From contig NZ_LMNU01000012.1 of NCBI RefSeq assembly GCF_001423085.1, positions 452,185 through 516,184 on the forward strand: a stretch of 64,000 nucleotides of DNA, read 5' to 3'. Shown piece after piece: positions 43,043 to 52,290 of the stretch. Numbering within the stretch: position 1 is the first letter of the stretch; each line of letters begins with the position of its first letter. The notes under the pieces are model-generated. The model had not been told where the DNA came from and ran no database searches. It saw only the letters and a program-made list of their open reading frames with translations. Origin of the DNA: Methylobacterium sp. Leaf125. Lineage in GTDB: Bacteria; Pseudomonadota; Alphaproteobacteria; Rhizobiales; Beijerinckiaceae. Position numbers and translations under genes: made by a program.

Positions 43043-44176
43043 TCAAGTCCAGTAAAGAATGCGCGCCTGCGGCAAGCTTCTCCGGATCTCTTCAGTTAAG
43101 TCAGTACGCATGCTTTGCATCAGGTCTTGTGGAAACACGTACTTGACGGATCCGAATTTCGTCAGCTTTCGGCTTCGCTCCGTTTCTGTCATCGGCAGAT
43201 CCGAACCGGGATACCAGCCCTGCAGCACGTTCTTCGAACCAGGCGTGAAGCGGTGGGTGATGAGTTCAAAGGTGAGATCGATGTCCGTCACGCCGGCAAG
43301 CGCTCCGGAGACGTCTCGTATCAAGCCGGCATAAGCGTCCTGCCAATCCGGCACGGGTAGGATCGGCGCGATGGTGAGGCCGACCGGATAACCGGCCTCC
43401 GCGACGGCCCTGAGAGCCGCCAGACGCGCGTCCAAGCTCGCCGTTCCGCCCTCGTAGCGCGAAGCCGAGCGCACATTGACCGAGAACCGGATGCGGGTCC
43501 GTCCGTTATGCGCGAGGCCGAGCAGGGGCTTCACCGCCGCGAACTTGGTGGTGAAACGGAGTTGGACCGGCGCGTCCCACGCGCCGAAACGGGTGATGGC
43601 CGCCGAGAGCGAGCCGGTCAGATGTTCGATACCGAGGGGATCGGTATAGCAGGAGGCCTCGAAGGTGGTGCCTTCATGAGCACGATCGGCCTGGGTCGAG
43701 GTGATGGCGCCCTGGCCGAGATAGGCGGGCAGGTTGTCGAGAATCGCGTCGAGATTCGCGTAGGCCCGCGTTACGGGGGGGCCGGACAGCGAGCCCGCGA
43801 GATAGCAGTACTGGCAATGGGCCGGACAGCCCTCGGCGAGGTCGAAGCGCCAGTCGGCGCTCGGGGGAATCGGCTGAAGCCTGAGCTTGGTCGGCGGTGC
43901 GACGACGATGGCGAGGGTCGCCTTGGCCTCGCGATAGGCGATGCGTGAATCTGGATTTCGCAACCCTGTCAGACGGTTGGCCGCCAGGTACTCGACCGGC
44001 AGGCCGAGGGCTTCGGCGCGGGCTGCCATCGCGCGGCCATGCGCATGCTCCAGGGCCGCCGGGGTGACCAGGACGCGACGCGGGCGCCAGAGGCGGGACG
44101 GACGCGGGCCGGGGGAGGGCGCGGACGCGACCGGATCGATGTGCGGGGTGTCGGTTCGGGGTTCGGCGAGGACCAT
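43043..44176 (-). CDS. Spore-photoproduct-lyase-like radical SAM protein
   Basis: 377 residues. The radical SAM cluster motif CPAHCQYC (C117, C121, C124; CxxxCxxC) sits in an SPL-type context (FDLAEGCPAHCQYCYLAG). A preceding segment typical of the family (VLVTPAALEHAHGRAMAARA) and C-terminal parts (FELITHRFTPGSKNVLQGWY) support it. SPL repairs spore photoproduct in spore formers. Alphaproteobacteria do not sporulate, so this member must act on another substrate, possibly UV-damaged thymine in vegetative DNA. Confidence 0.82.
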   Translation of the reverse strand: MVLAEPRTDTPHIDPVASAPSPGPRPSRLWRPRRVLVTPAALEHAHGRAMAARAEALGLPVEYLAANRLTGLRNPDSRIAYREAKATLAIVVAPPTKLRLQPIPPSADWRFDLAEGCPAHCQYCYLAGSLSGPPVTRAYANLDAILDNLPAYLGQGAITSTQADRAHEGTTFEASCYTDPLGIEHLTGSLSAAITRFGAWDAPVQLRFTTKFAAVKPLLGLAHNGRTRIRFSVNVRSASRYEGGTASLDARLAALRAVAEAGYPVGLTIAPILPVPDWQDAYAGLIRDVSGALAGVTDIDLTFELITHRFTPGSKNVLQGWYPGSDLPMTETERSRKLTKFGSVKYVFPQDLMQSMRTDLTEEIRRSLPQARILYWT

Positions 44177-44266
44177 GACATTGGAACGCGCCCGGGCGTC
44201 GTGGAGGTCCGCCGCGCGCGCCTGGGTCGCGCCCGTACACCAGGAGGGTCGTGACGAGGTCGCGCG

Positions 44267-44824
44267 TCAGGCGGCGTAGCGCGCGTAGGCGAGGGCAGTA
44301 TCGCCGTAGACCCGGCGCTCGAGCTCGGTGAATCCCGGCGGCAGGGCGACATGGACGTCCGCGGATTCCTCGATGACCGCGAGGGCACCGGGGGCGAGCC
44401 AGCCGCCGGTCGCCGCGCTGGCCAGGGCCGCCGGGGCGAGATCGCGGTTGTAGGGCGGGTCGCAGAACACGAGGGTGAAGGTGCCGCTGGTGCCGGCCGG
44501 GCCGAGCCGGGTGGCGTCGCGCCGGAACAGGCGGGTCGCCCCTTCGGCGCCGAAAGATTCGATGTTCTCGCGAATCAGTGCCCGGGCCTCGGCGCCCTCA
44601 TCGACCAGGAGGGCATAGGCCGCACCGCGGGACAGGGCCTCGAAGCTGAGGGCGCCGGTGCCGGCGAACAGGTCGAGGACCCGGGCCCCGACGACCGCGT
44701 CGTCATAGGCGTGCGCGAGGACGTTGAAGATCGCCTCGCGGAGCCGGTCCGAGGTGGGCCGGATCGCGTCGGTCTTCGGCGTGGCCAGGCGGCGACCGCG
44801 GTGATCGCCGCCGACGATCCTCAC
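44267..44824 (-). CDS. rsmD: 16S rRNA (guanine966-N2)-methyltransferase RsmD
   Basis: 185 residues. It begins RIVGGDHRGRRLATPK and has the SAM motif VLDLFAGTGALSFEALSRGA and the catalytic FCDPPYN. RsmD methylates G966 of 16S rRNA during 30S assembly. Its ATG overlaps the stop of the upstream pseudouridine synthase gene by 4 bases, a common pairing (rluB-rsmD) in alphaproteobacteria. Confidence 0.95.
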   Translation of the reverse strand: MRIVGGDHRGRRLATPKTDAIRPTSDRLREAIFNVLAHAYDDAVVGARVLDLFAGTGALSFEALSRGAAYALLVDEGAEARALIRENIESFGAEGATRLFRRDATRLGPAGTSGTFTLVFCDPPYNRDLAPAALASAATGGWLAPGALAVIEESADVHVALPPGFTELERRVYGDTALAYARYAA

Positions 44825-47800
44825 CGTCCGCCACCGCGGGGCGGACGGGCGCCACCGCCGGGCTTGCCACCGCCGGGCTTGCCACCGCCGGGCTTGCCAC
44901 CGCCGGGCTTGCCGCCACCGGAGCCGCCGCGGCTGAAGCCACCCGGCTTGCCACCGGGCTTACCGGACCCGCCGGGCTTGCTGAAGCCGCCCGGCTTGCC
45001 GAAACCACCCGGCTTGCCGCCGGCCTTGAAGCCGCCGCCGGGCTTGCCGGCGCCCTTGAAGCCGCTGCGCTCGCCGTCCTGACGGGCCGCACCGCCCTTG
45101 AAGCCGCCACGATCACCGCGATCCCCACGATCGCCGCGGTCAGCGCCGGGGCGGTCGTTGCCCCGGAAGCCACTGGGCTTGTCACCCTGGAATCCGCTCG
45201 GCTTGTCACCCCGGAAGCCGCTCGGCTTGTCGCCCCGGAAGCCGTCCCGGCGGTCGTCGCGGGCGGGTGCGCCGCGGGAGGCCGGACGGGCACCGCGGTC
45301 GTCACCGCCCTCGTTGCGATGCGCGTTGCTGCGGAAGGGACCCCGCGGACGGTCCTCGCTGCCGCGCGGCGGACCGCGGCGCTCGGCCCCGTCCTGCGAA
45401 CGGAGGTTTCCGCGCGGGCGGTCGTCGTCCCGGCGCGGCGGCCGGCCTTCGCCGCCGAAGCCGCGGGCAGGCCGATCTCCGGCGGGGCGGGCTCCGAAGG
45501 CACGCTCGCCGGAAGCACGCGCACCGGAGGCACGATCGTCGGGTTGCCGGAAAGGGCGAGCCTGGGACTCGGCGCGGGGGAAGCGGCCTTCGCGGGGGGC
45601 GTCCTCGTCCCCGCGACGACGCACGGCGCTGTCGCGGCGATGCGGCTCGGCGGCGGGCTCCTGCGGGCTCGACTTCAGGCGCTCCACCAGGACGCGGCGC
45701 TCGCCGGTGCTGATGGCGCCGACGCGCTCGCGGCCCCGGGAGGCGGCGGCTTCACGCTCGGCCTTCGGATCGGCTCCCCGGCGCGGGATCTTGACCCGGC
45801 GCGGCGCGTCCTCGGCACGGGCCTCGTCCTCGGCGCGCCAGACGGAGCGGCGCGGACCGGCGCTGTTGCCGCCGGTGGGGACCCGGACGGGCTTAACCGG
45901 TGCCATCGGACGGCCACCGCCGCGCGGCGCCTCGTCGTCGTAGCCCCGCGGCTCGCGGCGCTGGGCCGCCGAGGCGCTGCGGGCGGGCTGCTTGGCCTGC
46001 TGCTTCGGCGAGCCGAAGGGCGCAATCGGCTCGCGCACCGGGCTCTCGAAATCGACGGCGGCCTGCTCCGAGAGGGCCGGGCCGAGCTGCTCCTTGAGCA
46101 CCTTCGTGCGGATCTCCTCGGTCAGGCCCGCCTCGAGGTCACCGAGCTGGAACGGTCCGAAGGAGAGCCGAATCAGCCGGTTCACCGCCAGCCCGAGATG
46201 CTCGAGGATGCGCTTGACCTCGCGATTCTTGCCCTCGCGCAGGCCGAGCGTCAGCCAGAGGTTGTCGCCGGAGGCCCGGTCGAGGCTCGCTTCCACCGGG
46301 CCGTAATCCATGCCGTCGATGGTGACGCCGCGGCGCAGCTTGTCGAGCTCGGCCTGGGTGGTGTCGCCGTGGGCGCGTACGCGGTAGCGGCGCAGCCAGC
46401 CGGTATCCGGATGGGCGATGACCTTGGCGAGGCCGCCGTCGTTGGTGAGAAGCAGCAGCCCCTCGGTGTTGATATCGAGGCGGCCGATGGCGACGACCCG
46501 GGGCAGGTCCTCGGGCAGGTTCTCGAAGACGGTCTGGCGCCCCTCGGGGTCGCGCGCCGTGGTCACGAGGCCGCGGGGCTTGTGGTAGATCCACAGGCGC
46601 GTGCGCTCGCGGGCCGGCAGCGGCTCGCCGTCGACGGTGATGCGGTCGTCGGGCGTCACGTTCATGGCGGGCGAGGTCAGCACCTTGCCGTTGAGGGTGA
46701 CGCGGCCCTGTTCGATCATGGCCTCCGCGTCCCGGCGCGAGGCGATGCCCGCGCGGGCGATGGCCTTGGCGATGCGGTCGCCCTCGGGCGTGCCCTCGTC
46801 GCGGGCCGGACCGGCGGACGCCGCGGCCTCGGGCCTCGGCTGGGAGGGCTTCGCCACGGCGGTCTTGCGGCGCAGGGGCGCGTCGCCGCCGCGGGGCATG
46901 GCGGCGTGCCGGACCTTCGGCTTCTCCTCGGCCGAAGGCCCCGGAATACCGGCATCGGTGGCCGGAGCCCAGGGCTCGGCCGGAGCCTTCGGCTCGGAGA
47001 CGTTGGGGTCGGCAGCCTGCACCGCCTCGGCCGGCTTCGGCTTGGCGCGCTTGGCCGCGGGCTCGGACGCCGGTTTGGCGGTGGACAGGTCCGGCTCGGA
47101 CGCGGGCGCCTTGGTCTCGGCGGCGACAGCCTCGGCCGGCGCGGCGTCGGCCGCCTTGGCCTTGGACGCCCTCGCCGGATTGGGCTTCGCTCCCACCGAC
47201 TCCGTCACCGCGCGCGCGGCCGCGGGGGCCGCCTTCGACGCTTCCTTAGAGGCTTCCTCGGAGCTGTCCTGGGGGGTCCGGGCCGGAGCCGCCGTGGCCT
47301 TCGCGGATGCCGGCTTCACAGCTTCGACGGACTCGGCTTTCGGCGAGGATTTGGCCGGCGGGGACTTGGCAGGCGTAGATTTGGCCGGCGGGGACTTGGC
47401 CGGCATAGATTTGGCAGCCTCTGACGAGACCGGCTCGACCTTGGCCGTCTCCGACTTTGCCTTGGCGGAAGCCGCCTTCGCGGCCGTGGCCTTCACGGGC
47501 TCCGCGGCCGCGGGCGTCTTCTCGGACGAGGCCGGCTTCGCAGACTTCCCCTTCGGTGCCTTCGCGTCAGTGGGCTGAACGTCCGACGCCGTCGCGCGCG
47601 ACGTCTTCGCCTCGGCAGGGCCAGACTCGGCACCACCGGACTTGGCACCGCCCGACTTCATAGGGTCAGCGTCGGCAGAACCGGCCTTGCCCGCCTTCGT
47701 GGGCCGGCTCGCGGTCGCCGCGACCGCGTCTGCGGCGGGCGCGCGGGTCTTCGGTGCCCCAGTCTTGGTTCCCGCAGACTTGGGGCCCGCAGTCTTGGAT

Positions 47801-47958
47801 CCCGCAATCTTGGGTTCGCCAGTCTCGGGTGCCGCGGTCTTGCGCGACGCGGCCACGGTGTTGGTCGCTGGCTTTGTCGAGGCCTTGGGCTTCGAACGGG
47901 AGGTCTTGGCAGGCGCGTCCTCAGACTTGCCCATGGTGTCGTCAGTCTTGTCGGTCAT
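44821..47958 (-). CDS. RluB/RsuA-family pseudouridine synthase with very long low-complexity ends
   Basis: 1045 residues, about four times the usual length. The catalytic core lies near residues 395-650: S4 domain (IARAGIASRRDAEAMIEQGR), then the synthase with GRLDINTEGLLLLTNDG (catalytic Asp near 491) and LREGKNREVKRIL. Before it lie about 390 Ala/Lys/Pro/Ser-rich residues. After it lie about 390 Arg/Gly/Asp-rich residues ending in tandem GKPGG units coded by 15-bp repeats. Such RG/KG tails bind RNA without fixed structure. The core should modify 23S U2605. ATG at 47958 was preferred to an in-frame codon 17 residues earlier. Confidence 0.9.
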   Translation of the reverse strand: MTDKTDDTMGKSEDAPAKTSRSKPKASTKPATNTVAASRKTAAPETGEPKIAGSKTAGPKSAGTKTGAPKTRAPAADAVAATASRPTKAGKAGSADADPMKSGGAKSGGAESGPAEAKTSRATASDVQPTDAKAPKGKSAKPASSEKTPAAAEPVKATAAKAASAKAKSETAKVEPVSSEAAKSMPAKSPPAKSTPAKSPPAKSSPKAESVEAVKPASAKATAAPARTPQDSSEEASKEASKAAPAAARAVTESVGAKPNPARASKAKAADAAPAEAVAAETKAPASEPDLSTAKPASEPAAKRAKPKPAEAVQAADPNVSEPKAPAEPWAPATDAGIPGPSAEEKPKVRHAAMPRGGDAPLRRKTAVAKPSQPRPEAAASAGPARDEGTPEGDRIAKAIARAGIASRRDAEAMIEQGRVTLNGKVLTSPAMNVTPDDRITVDGEPLPARERTRLWIYHKPRGLVTTARDPEGRQTVFENLPEDLPRVVAIGRLDINTEGLLLLTNDGGLAKVIAHPDTGWLRRYRVRAHGDTTQAELDKLRRGVTIDGMDYGPVEASLDRASGDNLWLTLGLREGKNREVKRILEHLGLAVNRLIRLSFGPFQLGDLEAGLTEEIRTKVLKEQLGPALSEQAAVDFESPVREPIAPFGSPKQQAKQPARSASAAQRREPRGYDDEAPRGGGRPMAPVKPVRVPTGGNSAGPRRSVWRAEDEARAEDAPRRVKIPRRGADPKAEREAAASRGRERVGAISTGERRVLVERLKSSPQEPAAEPHRRDSAVRRRGDEDAPREGRFPRAESQARPFRQPDDRASGARASGERAFGARPAGDRPARGFGGEGRPPRRDDDRPRGNLRSQDGAERRGPPRGSEDRPRGPFRSNAHRNEGGDDRGARPASRGAPARDDRRDGFRGDKPSGFRGDKPSGFQGDKPSGFRGNDRPGADRGDRGDRGDRGGFKGGAARQDGERSGFKGAGKPGGGFKAGGKPGGFGKPGGFSKPGGSGKPGGKPGGFSRGGSGGGKPGGGKPGGGKPGGGKPGGGARPPRGGGR

Positions 47959-48048
47959 GCCTGCCCCATAACAGAGCGGACGCCGTGTTGCGAGTGATCC
48001 CGCGCGCAAGGGCCGCGGGTTCGGTGGATGCAGGCCCCGAACACGCGA

Positions 48049-48070
48049 AAAGGCGGCTTGCGCCGCCTTT
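48049..48070 (-). terminator. Terminator after csbD
   Basis: Stem AAAGGCGGC/GCCGCCTTT with a 4-base loop. On the minus strand it ends in TTTT and lies 44 bases after the csbD stop. Confidence 0.75.
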
Positions 48071-48113
48071 CCGAGATTGTCGCGCCCGGATCGACGCTCC
48101 GGGGTCGAGAGGC

Positions 48114-48317
48114 TTAGAGCTTGCTCTTGACCGCGTCGGCGGCGTTCTTGACGCCATCCTTGGCGTCGCCAACCGTCTTTTGGGTCTCGCCCTTCAGTTC
48201 CTGGGCCTTGCCCTCGGCCTTCAGCTTGTCGTTATCGGTCGCATTGCCGATGCCCTGCTTGACGTTGCCGACGGCCTCGTTCGCGAGACCCTTGATCTTG
48301 TCGGTGGTGCTGCTCAT
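48114..48317 (-). CDS. CsbD-family stress protein
   Basis: 67 residues, hydrophilic and Lys/Glu-rich, with the CsbD repeat style [18 protein letters not shown] and [15 protein letters not shown]. CsbD-like proteins are general stress proteins of unknown mechanism, controlled by the general stress sigma factor in many bacteria (EcfG in alphaproteobacteria). GAGGAG lies before the ATG as ribosome binding site. Single-gene unit with its own terminator. Confidence 0.93.
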   Translation of the reverse strand: MSSTTDKIKGLANEAVGNVKQGIGNATDNDKLKAEGKAQELKGETQKTVGDAKDGVKNAADAVKSKL

Positions 48318-48439
48318 CGTGCGCTCCTCGTCTTCGGGTTGACAGCTCGGTTCTGCTTCAACCAAGCCGTATTGCCGTGTCCAACGGCCACGCCGGGGCG
48401 ATGTTCCGCCATTTAACATCCTCGTGAACCGGATCCCCC

Positions 48440-48847
48440 TCACCCAGGGGTCTGCGGCGGGTCGATGAGCACCCACAACGTCTGGATCTTCCCATCGGAG
48501 ATCGCGGCGACGTCGGTCCCTGTCAGGGTCACGGGACCCTCCTCCCGCCCAGCCTGCCAGCGCAGGGCCGCCAGCCCGTGATGCCCCGTCGCCGTTCCGA
48601 CCGGCGTGAACCGGAAGCCCGGTCCGAATTGCTCCAGGAGCCGGCCGGCGAGGTCCGCGATCGCGACGCGTCCCTGTACGGAACCAGCGGGGTCGTACAG
48701 GACGGCATCCTCCCGGTAGAGCGCGTCCACCGCCGCGCGACGCGCATGCGGCGCGCGGTCGTTGAACACGCGCTCCAGGTTGGCGCGCAGCAGGGCGTCG
48801 ACATCCGGCGCTTCCCCCTGCGGCGGGGTCTCGGGACTTTCGGGCAT
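48440..48847 (-). CDS. NTF2-like (SnoaL/DUF4440-type) protein
   Basis: 135 residues of NTF2-like fold: [37 protein letters not shown], then [18 protein letters not shown]. Such proteins form small cone-shaped cavities and include polyketide cyclases, isomerases and binding proteins. No catalytic dyad can be assigned. It lies downstream of a truncated dehydrogenase gene on the same strand, so the two may once have formed a small pathway. Confidence 0.8.
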   Translation of the reverse strand: MPESPETPPQGEAPDVDALLRANLERVFNDRAPHARRAAVDALYREDAVLYDPAGSVQGRVAIADLAGRLLEQFGPGFRFTPVGTATGHHGLAALRWQAGREEGPVTLTGTDVAAISDGKIQTLWVLIDPPQTPG

Positions 48848-48990
48848 CAGGGCTGGTCCTCTCACGGGATCGAGACAGCGAGGGTGATCGGCACACGCGC
48901 GTCGCCGACCTGCACGGCGGTGCCCCCCGCGCGCATGGTCTCGCGCGAACGTGGCCTTCCGCAAGACCCGGCCGTGCTGGCGTCGGGCCG

Positions 48991-49323
48991 TCAGACGAGG
49001 CGGGCACCGCCGTCGACGTGCAGCGTCTCGCCATTCATGAAGCTGTTGCGCATCTGGAAGACGACCGCCGCCCCCGCCTCGTCCGCCGTGCCGAGGCGTC
49101 CCTGCGGCAGGCGCTCGGACAGGGCCGCGCCGTAGGCGTCGCGATGGGCCCCGCGAATCCGCGCCAGGAGCGGCGCATTGATCGGCCCGGGCGCGAGCGT
49201 GTTGAGGCGCAGGGGCGCCAGTTCCAGCGCGAATCCCCGGGCGAAGGCCCCCATGGAAGCGGAGGCCGCCGCCAGCACGGCGGTGCCCTGGGGGCTGGGC
49301 CAGTCGGCCAGGGCACGGGAAAT
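48991..49323 (-). pseudogene. Truncated short-chain dehydrogenase (C-terminal part)
   Basis: The frame encodes the C-terminal half of a short-chain dehydrogenase: GAFARGFALELAPLRLNTLA, PGPINAPLL, and the end [17 protein letters not shown]. The glycine-rich NAD site and the Tyr-x3-Lys pair are absent (the matching region reads AVLAAASASMGAF). Upstream sequence to the tadA start at 49491 encodes nothing of the kind, so about 130 residues are missing. The rest is a decayed gene, probably cut by a deletion next to tadA. Confidence 0.75.
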
Positions 49324-49490
49324 GAGGGTGTCTTCCGTACGCCGGCGCCGTCGGACCCCGTCGTGGCGGAGCATGCGGCGCGCGCTGCCGGAGAGCGCGC
49401 GCCCGCGCGGGCCTCTCGCCGGGGGCAGGCCATTGCGGATCGGCGGCGCGACGGCCAAGGAACGGGCACCGATCGTCAGGATTCCACCCG

Positions 49491-49958
49491 ATGCCCGAGA
49501 CCGACCCGCCCGCCACCGACCCCTTGAGCCTCGCCTTTGCGGCGGCGCGTCGGGCGGCGTCCGAGGGGGAGGTCCCGGTGGGCGCGGCGGTGGTGAAGGA
49601 TGGGGTGGTCGTGTCGGTCGCCCACAATCGCCCGCGGGCCCTTCGGGATCCGACCGCCCATGCGGAGATCCTGGCGATCCGGGCCGCCTGCCAGGCGCTG
49701 GACGACGAGCGCCTCAGCGGCTGCGACCTCTACGTCACCCTGGAACCCTGCGCGATGTGTGCGGCCGCGATTGCCTTCGCGCGGATCCGGCGCCTGTACT
49801 TCTCGGCCGCGGACCCGAAGGGCGGCGCCGTGGAGAACGGTCCGCGCTTCTTCAATCAGCCGACCTGCCACCACAGCCCGGAGGTCTATGGCGGCCTGCG
49901 GGAAGGGGAGGCCGCCGACCTGTTGCGGGCCTTCTTCGCCGAGCGTCGCGTGCCCTGA
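49491..49958 (+). CDS. tadA: tRNA-specific adenosine deaminase TadA (or related deaminase)
   Basis: 155 residues. Zinc ligands and catalytic Glu are in TAHAEILAIR (His57, Glu59) and EPCAMCAAAI (Cys87, Cys90). VPVGAAVVKDGVV and the ending with PEVYGG fit TadA, which converts A34 of tRNA-Arg(ACG) to inosine. Guanine and other nucleoside deaminases share the fold. The opening of about 10 residues is unconserved. Confidence 0.85.
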   Translation: MPETDPPATDPLSLAFAAARRAASEGEVPVGAAVVKDGVVVSVAHNRPRALRDPTAHAEILAIRAACQALDDERLSGCDLYVTLEPCAMCAAAIAFARIRRLYFSAADPKGGAVENGPRFFNQPTCHHSPEVYGGLREGEAADLLRAFFAERRVP

Positions 49959-50004
49959 GGGCTCAGCTCCCGCCGCCGCCGCCGCCCGTATCGGCGATCG
50001 GCTT

Positions 50005-50292
50005 CTAGTTCTGCCCGGCACTGCCGGAGGCCCTGGAAGTGTTCGCGGCGCAGGAGGCACCCGTGGCCCCGGGTGCGACGGTGCCGATCGCGCCCGGACC
50101 GCCCTTGTCGAGGCCGCCGAGCTTGACCACCGCTGCGCCCGCCAACCCGGGCGCCGTCATGCGTGGCAGGCCGGGCTGCTTGATCTCGGCGGGGGCGTTG
50201 CCCTGGGCGAGCGCCGGGGCGCCGGCCAGGACACCCGCGACGCGGAGGCTGCTGGCACAGACCCGCGTGCGCGTGGTGGGGATGCTCCGCAT
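50005..50292 (-). CDS. Small secreted protein, unknown
   Basis: 95 residues with a signal peptide (VCASSLRVAGVLAGAPALAQ). The mature chain is Gly/Ala/Pro-rich (GGLDKGGPGAIGTVAPGATG) with one Cys, ending in SAGQN. AAGGA lies before the ATG. Composition suggests a disordered periplasmic protein. No family recognised. Confidence 0.6.
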   Translation of the reverse strand: MRSIPTTRTRVCASSLRVAGVLAGAPALAQGNAPAEIKQPGLPRMTAPGLAGAAVVKLGGLDKGGPGAIGTVAPGATGASCAANTSRASGSAGQN

Positions 50293-50389
50293 GCGGTCCT
50301 TCCGGGGATGGGCGTGACAGGGTCAGTGCCAGACCCACACGGACCATCCCCGGCGGTTTGAGGCGTTGCCGGCAGGCAATCGCAGACGA

Positions 50390-51880
50390 TCAGGCTGCCG
50401 CCAAAGGTTTCGAGACGTCTTCCAGGGACTTGCCCTCGGCCGCGGTGCCGAAGAGCCCGCCGACCACCGCCGCCACCGCCATCAGGACGGCGCCGACGAG
50501 GTAGCCGATCAGCACGTTGTCCCGCGAGCCCGTCTCCACCAGGGCGCCGAACAGCAGCGGACCGGAGACGCCGCCGATGCCGGTGCCGAGCGCGTAGAAC
50601 ACCGCGATGGCCAGGGCCCGGATCTCCAGGGGGAAGGTCTCCGCCACGGTGAGGTAGGCGGCGCTCGCGGCGGCGGAGGCGAAGAAGAACACCACCATCC
50701 AGGCCGCCGTCTGGCCCACGGGACCGAAGACGTCGATCTTGAACAGGTAGCCGGTGATCGCCAGCAGGATCGCCGAGATGCCGTAGGTGAAGGCGATCAT
50801 CGGCCGGCGGCCCACGGTGTCGAACAGGCGCCCGAGGAGCAGCGGCCCGAGGAAGGAACCGAGCGCGAACGGCAGCAGGTACCAGCCGACGTGGTCGCCG
50901 GGCACGTTGTAGAACCGCTGCAGCACCAGGGCGTAGGTGAAGAACAGCGCGTTGTAGAAGAACGCCTGCGCCACCATCAGGGCGAGGCCCACCAGGGTCT
51001 GCTTGCGGTGGCCGACCAGCATGGTGCCGAACACCTCCTTGAGGGGGGTGTGGCTGCGGGTCCTGAGCTTCATGCGCTTCTGCGCGTCGATGGGCGGCAG
51101 GGTGTGGCCCTCGTCGGTGAAGCGCTTCTCGATGCCGCTGACGACCCGGTCGGCCTCGGCGACGTAGCCGTGGGTGGCGAGCCAGCGCGGGCTCTCGGGA
51201 ATCCAGGTCCGCAGGAGCAGGATGACGAGGCCGATGCCGCCGCCGACGAAGAAGGCGATGCGCCAGCCCCAGGCCGGGTCGATCATGCCGGGGCGCAGCA
51301 CCACGATAGAGAGGAACGAGCCCAACGCGGCCCCGATCCAGAACGAGCCGTTGATGACGAGGTCGGTCCAGCCCCGCACGCGGGCCGGCACGAGTTCCTG
51401 GATCGTCGAGTTGATGGCGGTGTATTCGCCGCCGATCCCCGCCCCCGTGAGGAAGCGGAACAGGCAGAAGCTGTAGATATTCCACGACAGGCCCGTGGCG
51501 GCGGTGGCGGCGAGGTAGAGCGCCAGGGTGATGAAGAACAGCTTCTTGCGGCCGATGCGGTCGGTGAGCCAGCCGAAGCCGAGTGCCCCCGTGACGGCGC
51601 CGACGAGGTAGGAGCTTGCCGCGAGGCCGATGTCGAACTCGGTGAAGCTCATGGGCTCGGCGCGCAGCGCCCCCACCAGGGAGCCCGCGAGGGTGACCTC
51701 GAGGCCGTCGAGCACCCAGGTGATGCCGAGGGCCACGATGACGAGGACGTGGAAGCGCCCCCAGGGCAGGCGGTCGAGCCGAGCGGAGATGTCGGTGTCG
51801 ATCACGGTCCCCATCGGGACCCGCTCCGGCGCCGGTCCCGCGCTCGCGCTGCCCCGGTCCGCCACGGCCTTGGTTGCCAT
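50390..51880 (-). CDS. MFS transporter, sugar-porter/metabolite-proton symporter type
   Basis: 496 residues with 12 transmembrane helices. MFS signatures are GWLTDRIGRKKLF between TM2 and TM3 and GRLFDTVGRRPM between TM8 and TM9. RFLTGAGIGGEYTAINSTIQELVPARVRG and PESPRWL fit the sugar/metabolite:H+ symporter branch. The ATG at 51880 was chosen because family members start about 50 residues before TM1; a longer frame has a repeated MRKTRGT leader. The substrate is unknown, probably an organic acid or sugar. Confidence 0.9.
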   Translation of the reverse strand: MATKAVADRGSASAGPAPERVPMGTVIDTDISARLDRLPWGRFHVLVIVALGITWVLDGLEVTLAGSLVGALRAEPMSFTEFDIGLAASSYLVGAVTGALGFGWLTDRIGRKKLFFITLALYLAATAATGLSWNIYSFCLFRFLTGAGIGGEYTAINSTIQELVPARVRGWTDLVINGSFWIGAALGSFLSIVVLRPGMIDPAWGWRIAFFVGGGIGLVILLLRTWIPESPRWLATHGYVAEADRVVSGIEKRFTDEGHTLPPIDAQKRMKLRTRSHTPLKEVFGTMLVGHRKQTLVGLALMVAQAFFYNALFFTYALVLQRFYNVPGDHVGWYLLPFALGSFLGPLLLGRLFDTVGRRPMIAFTYGISAILLAITGYLFKIDVFGPVGQTAAWMVVFFFASAAASAAYLTVAETFPLEIRALAIAVFYALGTGIGGVSGPLLFGALVETGSRDNVLIGYLVGAVLMAVAAVVGGLFGTAAEGKSLEDVSKPLAAA

Positions 51881-52011
51881 CGAATCCTCATTAACCGTGC
51901 TGCACGACAGTTGTTGGCAATCCGGCCCGGGGCCCGGCGGTTCCGCCAAGCTTCGCGCAAAGGTTAAGTCATCTCGGCTGAACTCGGCAGGTTCTCCCGG
52001 ACGCCTCGCCG

Positions 52012-52290
52012 ATGCCTGCCTCCCCGTTCCGCGTGTCTTGCGCATTGTTCCGCGTGTCTTGCGCACTGCTTCTCGCCCTCACACCCCCGGCGACCATGCC
52101 CGCCGCCGCCTCCGAGGCGGGACGGGGCGCCGGCGCGCACGGCCTCGATCCCTGGCGGCTGCGGCCGAGCGACGTCGTGCCGGCGGATGCGGGCCCGGCG
52201 CGGGACGCCAAGGGCCGGCCGGTCTCGGAGATCCCCGAGGAGCGGCGCGTGGTTCGGGTGGTCTATCCCGGGCTCACCGGTCCGCGCTGA
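52012..52290 (+). CDS. Small secreted protein with a duplicated signal-peptide segment
   Basis: 92 residues. The signal peptide holds a heptad repeat FRVSCAL-FRVSCAL, coded by two copies of an 18-base block at 21-base spacing (52027 and 52048). The mature part (GLDPWRLRPSDVVPADAGPA, then EERRVVRVVYPGL) has no Cys and no recognised family. It converges with the ABC permease gene. Confidence 0.6.
   Translation: MPASPFRVSCALFRVSCALLLALTPPATMPAAASEAGRGAGAHGLDPWRLRPSDVVPADAGPARDAKGRPVSEIPEERRVVRVVYPGLTGPR

Noticed and set aside
44835..44925. 15-bp tandem repeat resembling a CRISPR-like array
   Set aside because: The units are in frame and code for GKPGG repeats of the pseudouridine synthase. There are no unique spacers and no cas genes.
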